DNA of 11,652 bases, taken from assembly GCA_027596195.1 (NCBI GenBank), contig JADGJG010000859.1, positions 1 through 11,652 of the forward strand, given 5' to 3'. A model generated the notes under the pieces. That model did not search any database, was not told the origin of the DNA, and saw only the letters and a program-made list of their open reading frames with translations. The position numbers were made by a program, and so were the translations under genes. Shown here one piece after another: positions 1-10,896 of this stretch; within the stretch, counting starts at the first letter, position 1; the number at the start of each line of letters is the position of its first letter. This stretch comes from Podochytrium sp. JEL0797 (Eukaryota > Chytridiomycota > Chytridiomycetes > Chytridiales > Chytriomycetaceae).

Positions 1-9
1 GACACACAG

Positions 10-335
10 CCAAGGACTTTATTTCCCGCCTCATCCGCCTGAACCCCGACGAACGCATGACCGCCGCGGACGCCCTGAAACACAGCTGGATGAGCTTCGC
101 GCCGATCCAAACCGCAGACGGCGGGACGATCGGTGGACGCGTGCCCACCATTGATTTGCTGCCCACGATTGGAAGACAGTTTTCCAAGAAGCAGAGCACG
201 CTGCGTCGCGCCGCCACGGCGCAGAGTACCAAGGATTCAACGGCCACGGCGGTGGCTGCACCGGAGGAGACTCCAATGGATGGCGTCGAGTATGTGAATC
301 AGGATGGCGCATTGATGGTCAACAAAACAGAATAA
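10..335 (+). CDS. Ca2+/calmodulin-dependent protein kinase, C-terminal exon (5' truncated by window edge)
   Basis: This is the end of a CaMK-group Ser/Thr kinase. The reading frame from 10 starts with AKDFI and contains the subdomain XI motif LNPDERMTAADALKHSW with its invariant Arg, followed by a Ser/Thr- and basic-rich tail ending at TAA 333-335. Bases 1-9 end in acacacag, a 3' splice site, so the exon probably starts at 10 in phase 1. The intron position is identical to that in the neighbouring kinase at 419-2382. The tail (VPTIDLLPTIGRQFSKKQ) matches the VPTKDLLPDVKRR stretch of that neighbour, where CaMKI-type enzymes carry the autoinhibitory and calmodulin-binding helix. AATAAA at 331-336 overlaps the stop codon. 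The catalytic lobes lie outside the window, so activity cannot be judged. Family assignment is secure. Confidence 0.88.
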
Positions 336-368
336 ACAATATTCAATTTTCCACGATATTCCAATAAA
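331..368 (+). promoter_or_regulatory. Poly(A) signals of the upstream kinase gene
   Basis: AATAAA occurs at 331-336, overlapping the TAA stop, and again at 363-368. The convergent neighbour stops at 419, so the two 3' UTRs must share or overlap this 83-bp gap. No matching hexamer for the minus-strand gene is seen in the gap. Confidence 0.5.
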
Positions 369-418
369 CAAAAACAACAAGAAACAAATCGCTCTAACAG
401 CACCTCCCGCACAACTTC

Positions 419-2382
<1,964 letters not shown>

Positions 2383-2516
2383 CGTTCGTTTGTGAAAAAA
2401 TTCTTTTCGCAGCGGAACCAATCACACCGCCAAAATCCATTTTTGCCACACCGCCCGACAACGAGTTCAAACACTCGATAAGCTCAACTCACATACGATT
2501 ACTCGAGATTCTTTAC

Positions 2517-3821
<1,305 letters not shown>

Positions 3822-4076
3822 GAATTTCACAGCGATTTACGAAAAAAAAAAATGTCATACATACAATAATTTCCAAGCGGGACCTCATCGTCTTCATCAA
3901 AGTCGGTCGAGACGGGCCACAAAACAGCGTTGGCGGCGGATTAACGCGTGATCGCAAGAAATTCATCAACTTTCCCCTTCAAAGGAATGGGTCGAGTAAC
4001 CTTTTCAATGGCATGACTGTTTCAAGCAAATCTCTCTGCAGATTCATGGTAAAAAGCTGTACTACAGCGAAGAAAA

Positions 4077-4122
4077 GTTAAAAAGAAAGGAGGGGGAAAT
4101 TTTGAAATCCTCCTCTTTTTAC
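4077..4122. repeat. Imperfect inverted repeat (hairpin) in the intergenic gap
   Basis: A purine-rich left arm (AAAAAGAAAGGAGG) is mirrored by a right arm (CCTCCTCTTTTTAC) around a loop of roughly 15 nt with GGGAAATTTT. The arms pair with a two-base bulge. It lies within 100 bp of the receptor stop, on the 3' UTR side. Confidence 0.5.
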
Positions 4123-4163
4123 TTTTATTTGATTAAATTACTGATTAAAAAATAAACAGACCA

Positions 4164-4169
4164 TTTATT
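4164..4169 (-). terminator. Poly(A) signal of the class C receptor gene
   Basis: AATAAA on the minus strand begins three bases after the TAA stop (4175-4173), which supports that stop as the true end of the receptor reading frame. Confidence 0.55.
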
Positions 4170-4172
4170 CTC

Positions 4173-7100
4173 TTATTGAATAGCGCGAATTTTTCGCCCT
4201 TCAATCACGTTCAAAAAGACCATCACAACGACACCCTCCATCAAATTCATCTGAACGCGTAAAAACTCCTGATCATCAAACTGAAGTCGAATCCCATCCA
4301 TACTACTCGTTGAATTGAAAGAATATGCTGCAGCAACCGATGGGCCAAAAAATAAAATGAATTTTTTGTTGCCTGATTTCCCCAAAGTCACGACGCCTCT
4401 TTGCCATTGCTTGAACCCCAAACCAGTGTAAACTAAACAGATAACTTCATGCTGCAAACGATAAATGAGTACTATAACTATTTTTCTTACACTATTGTCT
4501 TACTGAGCCTTTTTCGCTTAACGAGCTCTGTAGGTTCAACTGCCGAGACACTGGGCGAGCATTAGATGCATTGGACATGCCCATTCCCTTTCTCTGACTC
4601 AAACTTCTGAAGCTCAAATTCTCGAGTCTCCAAGCATCGCTGATTTCCGTTCCATGCACTTCCAATGCTCGAGGTACAAATTGCATCACCAACGGAAGTG
4701 TCGTTGCGAACAAAATCACTAGTGCTTGGGTGTATTGAACATCTGCTGGAGCTCCGACGGCTCCGGTTCCAGTGATGAGGATGGCACAAAGTGGCGCGAG
4801 AAGAGAGAGCGTGAGCAAGAGAATGAACTCGGAATGGGCACACCCGATTTTGTCGCTCTTGACAGCCAGCACAAAAATGCAAGAGGTCAAAAGAGCACCG
4901 AAACCCCACAGAGACCACGTCGCGTATAATTCCTGTGTCGAGTTGGCGGATTCACACGAAAACTGCACCGAATGACTGGAAAGTACAATTCTGGATGAAA
5001 TCTTAAAGTTGGAGAGGGTCAGCTAAATGGCGAGAGGAATTTGCAGTGTGGCAAGTAATAGCAGTAGCGGGGTGGACCATGTACGATCTGTCAGGTTCGC
5101 TTGTTTCATCTTTTGACTGGAATTGTAAATCATCCAAACGCGAAGGTTTTTCAAGAAGACGGACCCCATGATGAGGGTAAATGCAGTGGCTTGCAGCCAA
5201 ACTCGGGATGCAAATATTGCTACAGTCGGTTCCCCCATCAGTAGAAAAATTGAGCCGTAGACGAGAAAGCCTCCCGCGACGATGGCACTCAAAAACATGA
5301 CCGATCCCGAACTCACGGCCTTGCTTTTTCTGAAATACCACGTGAATCCAAGGCACAAGCATGATAGTAACAGTCCAAAAGCAGCCAGGATAGAGAGCAC
5401 AATTCCTCGGCTTTCTGAAAACGCAATGAGGTCTGGGTACAATTCAGACAATTCAGGGCCGTCTGGAGGAGGGACCGTTGAGTTGTCGTAAAATATTGGC
5501 AACATGCCTGGAATATAGCTAAATTTTTTTGATCCTGTGACTCCAAATGCTGTTCTTTTGTTGAGCAGCGGTACGCAACAAACGAGATCGAACTCACGTG
5601 TAACCAAACGATCGGATCCATTGAACGAGTAAGCATACATTAATGATGAAATATCGCCATTTTCAGTCAAAGCTATTGGATCTCCAACAAGGCCTCGGTA
5701 TCCCGTATTGCCAAACAAAGTGTGATTCAGGAATCGGCGAGTTTGCGTATTTATCGTGTGAGAGAGATTCGAGCGCAGAAGCTGTATGGTTTTAAAAATC
5801 ATCAGCCCCCATCCTGATAACACGTGAGACGATGTTTTGTTACCTGATCAACACCCTTCGCCAAGATTCCAACGCAATCATAAGCCAGAGAAGGATTCGA
5901 AAAAGCCCCAATTAAATCCATTAAATTTCCTTTCAAACTAAATTCGTCGATAAATTGAGACTTGAACTGATTGATCAGATTGACAGAAAATCCAGAAGGT
6001 GCTCCTGCGGGCGCAATTATAACCATTCCTCGAAATTGACGCCAAAAGTTGAAGGCACCAAACTCTAAATCCAAATCACGCTTCAATAATTTGCCAAATA
6101 AAGAAAGCATGATTTTCTTACGTTGGATTATGGCGCGGGTTGGATTTGGATAGTTCACCGACAGCCATATAAATCCAGGACCCACAAATGCTTTTCGCGA
6201 GGCCAGCTCAGTATATACCTGCGCAGTCGTTAAAGAATTCGAGCACAATATCATATATCTATAGAATAATAAAATTAGTTTTGCATAATGTGCTTTCAAT
6301 GAGACCTTGGATCGGAGAAGCGAAGACCTTCAACAACGTAGTCCATGTCCGAACCATCGGTAACGATCGAAGTTAGAATTTCAATTCCAGTTCGCAATAG
6401 TTTGCTAGAAAGTGCTTGGCAAACTATCACAGTACATAAAAGAGAGAGTCTGGGTGTCAGTTTCATCATCCCGACGAAATTCACTCAACTAGAATTGCCG
6501 GCCAGATCAGGCGACATGATGATCGCAACGCGCGTCACGTTCCACGATACAAGCAACTGTACATACGCAGAAGTCATAGAAGTAATCCGAAGTGTTTGGA
6601 TATAAAATGGGTACTTGTTTTTGTCCAACAACACGGGCGCAGATTGTTTGCTACCGCAGACTGGAATCTACCAATACACTTCAATTATTTAATTATCCAC
6701 GGAGAGTTCAATCATTTGCGGTCATTACCTCATACTGGCCATACACTTCCGCCGAAATCCTTTCAATTCAAAAACGAAATTAGCCGAAACTATTGATTCC
6801 TAACGCGAAACAAAAGCAAAAACACAAACACTGTCGTCTGCCCAAACGCATCCGCATTAAACACAGCAACTACATCCTCATGCTCCTCCACAATCTCCAT
6901 CGCCGTCGCGATCGCAGTCCCACCCCCAACCGTTCCCGGACCCGCGGGATGCACGGGAAAATTATTGAACCGTTTAATAACGATCGTGGTGTTAGGAAGC
7001 ACGGTGGAGTCGTTATTGAGAGTTTGAACGGAGATAGTGGCGGCGGCCTGGTTCCAGAAGAAACGGAACGCTTGTAGGGTCGGGTCCAGGAGGGAAGTGG

Positions 7101-7319
7101 TGTTCAATTGATCGTAGCCTCCCACGACGAGAGATTTGTTGAAGGAGAGGCCAGGGATCCTGTAACGGAGGCATTGACTGACGCGTTATTTTAAAAATGG
7201 GTTGTTCACCAGCTGTAAGGTCCGATAAACGCAATGGTGATGGTTGATCGGTTCTTCAAGTCGGTCGCTGATAAAAATGCGACTAGGGAAGCCAGAATGA
7301 AGGCAATAAACGCGGCCAT
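4173..7319 (-). CDS. Class C (GABA-B-like) G-protein-coupled receptor, ten exons, with an in-frame TAG at 5025-5023
   Basis: Exons: 7210-7319, 6863-7159, 6729-6759, 6490-6667, 6306-6423, 6122-6258, 5844-6064, 5598-5781, 4504-5534, 4173-4451. The nine introns are 47-103 bp GT-AG and all joins keep phase, giving 862 codons including the final stop. Residues 1-18 are a signal peptide (MAAFIAFILASLVAFLSA). Residues about 25-460 form a periplasmic-binding-type bilobed ectodomain (IAFIGPY, DPTLQAFRFFWNQ, VVAVISAEVYGQYEIPVCG, WNVTRVAIIMSPD) with several N-glycosylation sequons. Seven helices follow at about 469-491, 501-524, 530-553, 579-595, 628-650, 659-681 and 692-713. Helix 3 carries the class C pattern SRVWL...AFTL..G..FLKNLRVW. 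A tail of about 145 residues ends in a possible PH-like segment. The family senses small ligands and signals through G proteins. Codon 596, after helix 4 (LQIPLAI), is TAG with homology resuming directly behind it; the gene is otherwise intact. The ATG 7319-7317 is the first in frame. The helix-3 disulfide Cys position is Phe. Confidence 0.87.
5023..5025 (-). other. In-frame TAG within the receptor coding sequence
   Basis: Frame 4504-5534 reads LQIPLAI, then TAG, then LTLSNFKISSRIVL up to the ECL2 cysteine of FSCES, all in one frame. No GT donor lies between helix 4 and this codon. GC-AG introns that would remove it (for example 4976-5023, 48 bp, or 4991-5044, 54 bp) have weak donors. A nonsense allele, readthrough or a GC-AG intron are all possible. 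Confidence 0.75.
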
Positions 7320-7458
7320 CTCCTTGATGCGATCTCGGGGTATTTGAGCTTCGGTCAAATAGTCGGTGAAGGTAAAGATAGAGTACGAGAACTTCACGAT
7401 CGAAAGATTTACAGGAAGGTGACAAATTGTTTTTTGAGCGCTCTATATTTCAACTCAA

Positions 7459-10400
7459 CTAGAGATGCCACAAAGAGTTTTTTGTAGAATCCACACACGT
7501 GTTTCCGCAACACTTTTTCCCCGCCGGACATTTTTCGGGCATCGTCGCGAGTTCTAAAAAAACACGAACACTTCTCTGGCAACTGAGAAATACAAGACCC
7601 AACGATTTTTTAGGCACACGATGAACGAATCTGCGCTGGTACATACGACCGAGTAATCCACAGCCCCAGCGCACACGTTGCATTTCGCGTCCCGTGGTGC
7701 CACACACACGTTGCGTTTCGCGTCCCGTGGTGACACGCACGCGTTGCTGCAGCATTTTTTGCCAGTGGGACATTGCGCCGTAATCGTTATTACACTTTGT
7801 ATACACAGTTGGATTCACACACGCCATCGCGTTGTCGGCAACATTTACACACAGGTTCAAGGGATTCGGTGAAACCACGGTCAACGACGCGAGCGCCGTA
7901 TATTTGTTGATCATTTTGGGCAACTGCGTAACACACGCGGACGGAAAGTTGCACGCGTTCGAGTCAGTGCAGCAGACAGTTCCAGGGGCACAGTTTTGTG
8001 GGGAGGCGGACGAGAATTCTACATTTTTTCTTTTTGGTACTTTCTGAATTGGAATGGAATCAACTTTCCCTCCACATCCGACACACACAATGCAGTTCCA
8101 TCCGGACTTGACTCAAGTTCCACGACACGCTTCCCTTCACACGTGTTATTCTCGCCGCAACACCACGTTCCGACGGGACACGTTGAGACAGTAATCGAAG
8201 CTGTCGGAGCTGCGACATATGGCGTCGTTGTCGGGAATGGTGGAGCAGCTGAGTTGTTGCGGTGGTAGGGGTAGGGGTGGAGGTGTTATGAATGAGTTCG
8301 GACACGCGATCCCACCTTCGCGCACCCCAAAACACACATAGACAGACGCAACACATATCCCATTCGAACATTGGGTTCCATCGGCGCATGTATGCGGAAA
8401 CGATATCGGCGCTAATTTTGTTTCCCCAAATATTGAACACACTTCAGACAGAAAAGGGAAAAACTCACCCTCATTCATGCAAACAGTATACGCTCACATA
8501 ATCACTCCTCCTCCCCTTCACCCCCACACAAATCGACTCCGACCCCTCAGACACACCCACCTGCCCCGCCGACCGAGTCAACAACGGCATTTTGAACACT
8601 CACACGTTCACGCTCGCGTCGCAGACGGTTCCTGCTGGACATGCGGAATCGGGTGTGTTTGCAAAGAGGCCTTGGGAGCATATATTTGGAGCATTTGGAG
8701 GTGAGTCGCGTCGTGGGGCATTTCTCGTTTCCGGAGCTAGAGACACTGAAACGAAGAAAATTAAGTAGCTCCGTCCGCATAAATTACCGAATCCACTGCA
8801 CACCACAAAAGTCGTGTCCGAAACACAAACCGCGTCATTGTTGGCGACTTGAGCACAAAACGAATCGAACCGTGTCGTTCCCAAATTCGACATGAGCAGT
8901 CGCGGCTGTGCAAACTCTTTGGAGGCCGATGGTGGCGTTTGAACTCCACCGCACGCAGGATCTGCGTTCTGGACACACGCGTTGCCGCAGCAGCTTGTTC
9001 CGGCGGCGCAGGATTGAGGGGGTGTGAATGGACTTTTTTGTAATGAATCACATGCGAAGTTCTTTTTTAGAAAGACCGCGAAGGAGAAAGAGTAGGATTA
9101 CTGATTCGAACAGACGGTAAACGCGTCTGCGCTCGTGCAAGCGATGCGAGACTCTGAAACCCCGTTACAAACGTTGCAAGACGGGTTCGCAGGCTCCACG
9201 CATGATACCGAGCAGCAGATTGTTCCCGTCGAGCAAGTTGTCGGCTGGGAGGCAGAAACTATAATCCGCCACAACACATGACATCAGAACGCGGTTTCAC
9301 AACGCATTACAAAACACGAACCGCCTCCAAGATACTTGACATACTGCGACGGATTCACACACGCAATCGCGTTGTCGGACACGGATGCACACACGTTACT
9401 CGCGGCAGAAATGGTGGGAATTACTGATGAGGACGCCTTGAGAGGTGTTCCAAGCATGTCACCACAGTTGTGCTTTTAATCGCATCGATGGGTTCCATCG
9501 GCACAGCAAAAGGTTCCAGGAGCACAGACTTGCGGTTTGATTCCCGCAACAACTGGGGTATCAAATTTGAGGTGTCGAGGTTTCAAAGGGAAGGATTTTT
9601 TCAGGATTTTTTCCTCACCGCCGCCAAAACAGGTATCAAATTCATTCTGTGACACGCATAAACTACTCCCATCCTTTACATCCGCGCATTTGGAAGGATA
9701 CACGGATTTGCTACGATTTCCGGGCTCGTACTTATGCATTGGAATCCGCACAACATTGTATTTCCGGGCTCGTGTTGACTGGACAAGCCACATCCGCACC
9801 CCCCACAAACGAGCCATTCAAAAAGTAATCAAACGTCGTGGAAGGTCGACAGATAATGTTGTTGTCTGATATTCGGGCACATGGGTTTGTTGGAATAGGA
9901 ATGACTGGAAGGGGCGGGGATTGAGGTGTAGTTGAGGAATCGGGGAGTGGTGGACTTGGAGAGCCACCGCATCCGAGATCAGATTTAAAGATGCATGAGT
10001 TGGAGGAGCAGACTGCACCCGGGGCGCACTTTTGGGGAACCGTGAAGGCGACTTTTACGGAACGCGTGTGAACAAGGGCATAATGCCCTTGCGTGTGAAT
10101 CAAAATTTCGCGCTAAACAACACTCGAGCCCCAACTCAATTTGATTCAAACACGTGCTAAAACTGTTGGGATCTACGCACACGGTCGCTTGATTTGAAAC
10201 CCCGACACACATGCTCGGACAGGAAGTCGATCCTGAGGATTCACGGGAGGACACATTGATTGTTGCAGCAGATGGTTCCCGGTGAGCAAATTTGAGTCGG
10301 ACTGTAGGGAACTTTCAGATACGAGGGATGGGGGTGAGGATTCATTTGACGAACAAACGCGACTGTGTGACTCACGCTCGTTTTTGCAGGTCGTGTACCA

Positions 10401-10483
10401 AGATGGGTTCATGCACGCGATCGAGCCATCAGAGAGCCCCGCGCAAACATTTACGGTGTCTTTGGAGGAGGATGAGTGCGCTC
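7459..10483 (-). CDS. Modular cysteine-rich protein locus, about twelve tandem CBM19-like modules, frame partly disrupted (possible pseudogene)
   Basis: The locus repeats a two-part module. The D half is C-x(8-9)-C-x(8)-C with (S/A)DN and F/Y before the last Cys, e.g. CVNVADNAMACVNPTVYTKC and CAQVANNDAVCVSDTTFVVC. The G half is C(P/A)xGTxCC, e.g. CAPGTVCCTDSNAC and CPAGKKCCGNTC. The spacing resembles the chitin-binding CBM19 family; this is inference. Clean introns lie between halves at 7554-7603, 8412-8468, 8746-8787, 9033-9101, 9259-9321, 9529-9618, 10052-10121 and 10312-10375, mostly phase 1. Pro/Thr-rich linkers occur near 8250-8300 and 9880-9970. The last exon, 7459-7553, ends at TAG. 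Problems are TAA in frame at 9478-9476, TAA at 9734-9732, TGA at 8602-8600, +1 changes near 7773-7791 and 8181-8190, a further +1 change between 10255 and 10226 (where the G frame runs into TGA at 10243-10241), and no clean join near 8020-8050. No signal peptide or start exon was found upstream of 10483. It may be several genes, one large gene with unrecognised splicing, or a decaying locus. Exact exons are uncertain. Confidence 0.6.
7671..7736 (-). repeat. 33-bp tandem repeat, two copies, encoding an 11-residue duplication
   Basis: Two adjacent 33-bp units differ at a few bases and read VSPRDAKRNVC and VAPRDAKCNVC in the frame of the flanking cysteine modules. The second copy runs straight into the next D half (AGAVDYSVVC). 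A short third partial copy follows on the plus strand near 7737-7750. Confidence 0.85.
8604..9619 (-). CDS. Best-preserved exon block of the cysteine-module locus
   Basis: Five consecutive exons join in phase by GT-AG introns: the Q exon ending at 9619, then 9322-9528, 9102-9258, 8788-9032 and 8604-8745. The exons read KCADVKDGSSLCVSQNEF, CAPGTFCCADG, NVCASVSDNAIACVNPSQY, CSTGTICCSVSC, NVCNGVSESRIACTSADAF, CAAGTSCCGNAC, CAQVANNDAVCVSDTTF and ACPAGTVC. The only defect inside is TAA 9478-9476, exactly where neighbouring modules carry a sense codon between two cysteines (CNFPSAC versus CD-stop-KHNC). In the module at 9360 the third Cys is Tyr (QYVKY). Confidence 0.65.
9716..9773. repeat. 14-bp direct repeat, copies 44 bp apart
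   Basis: ATTTCCGGGCTCGT occurs at 9716-9729 and again at 9760-9773. On the minus strand the two copies encode NTSPEI and, in another frame, STSPEI. They bracket the TAA at 9734-9732, where the reading frame of the cysteine-module array changes. Confidence 0.7.
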
Positions 10484-10892
10484 CTGCTTTTAATCTTCCT
10501 CATTTTGGGACACGATCTCTTGATGACCTGAGGGAAGGATATTTTTAAAGCGTGAAGACAAGTATATAAATTAAAATTTTGATTTCGAACGCGTTTATAT
10601 GGAGCAACTGAATCTGCACGAATAATATCCATCTTCTTGAAAAACAATCCTTCAACACTCGGAATCACTCCAAGCTTTCCTGTCAAAGTCCCAACATGTC
10701 TTTCCGCAGTCCTCCCGAAAAATTCGACGTTGATGAAATCATGTCACCATCTCCCACCACCCCTGCAGCTCAGCGAGGAGGACCAGGTTCTTCCGAAAAG
10801 TCAAATCTGAATACACGAAGCATCCCTTACAAACCGACTGATTTTTTGATCAACGTTTTGTTTTTTGCAAAAAACTTTCACTCCAAAGCAAA
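10484..10892. promoter_or_regulatory. Divergent intergenic region upstream of the ribonucleotide reductase homologue
   Basis: About 400 bp separate the first recognisable cysteine module (minus) from the R2 start (plus). On the plus strand there is a TATA-like TATATAAATT (about 10563-10572) and one MluI cell-cycle box ACGCGT (10589-10594), an element that drives S-phase expression of RNR genes in yeasts. ACGCGT also occurs elsewhere in this window, so a single copy is weak evidence. The interval also holds the ORF at 10696-10896. An 85-codon minus-strand ORF covering 10429-10686 was not recognised. Confidence 0.4.
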
Positions 10893-10896
10893 ATGA
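10696..10896 (+). CDS. Upstream ORF or alternative first exon of the R2-like gene
   Basis: A 66-codon Ser/Pro-rich frame (MSFRSPPEKFDVDEIMSPS onward) ends in TGA 10894-10896, which overlaps the R2 start codon as ATGA. There are two readings. It may be a uORF coupled to the main start. Alternatively, a donor AA|GTCAAA after 10799 and an acceptor CCAAAG|C before 10889 (89-bp intron) join it in phase to AAA-ATG-ACT, giving R2 a 36-residue N-terminal extension. The donor is weak but the intron size fits this locus. No homology was recognised. Confidence 0.4.
   Translation: MSFRSPPEKFDVDEIMSPSPTTPAAQRGGPGSSEKSNLNTRSIPYKPTDFLINVLFFAKNFHSKAK

Larger units (their letters stand above)
3822..4172. other. 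Intergenic region between receptor 3' end and Rab2 5' end
   Basis: This 351-bp gap should hold the Rab2 promoter and 5' UTR (minus strand) and the receptor 3' UTR. No coding exon was recognised. It contains a run of eleven A (3841-3851), one ACGCGT near 3945, AT-rich sequence next to the receptor stop, and an imperfect inverted repeat at about 4077-4122, listed separately. Confidence 0.7.

Noticed and set aside
5023..5025. Reassigned TAG (Leu), as in chytrid mitochondria
   Set aside because: This is nuclear, spliced DNA; the array at 7459 ends in TAG where the module ends, and no other sense-like TAG was found in the intact genes, so a code change is not supported.
8240..8545. Repeated CACACA/CCACCC strings resembling a short-repeat array
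   Set aside because: No regular unit or spacer spacing; this is low-complexity linker coding and intron sequence, not CRISPR or a minisatellite.
10429..10686. 85-codon minus-strand ORF as signal-peptide exon of the cysteine-module gene
   Set aside because: No hydrophobic N-terminus, and its possible donor (CAG|GTCATC) does not match the phase of the next exon.
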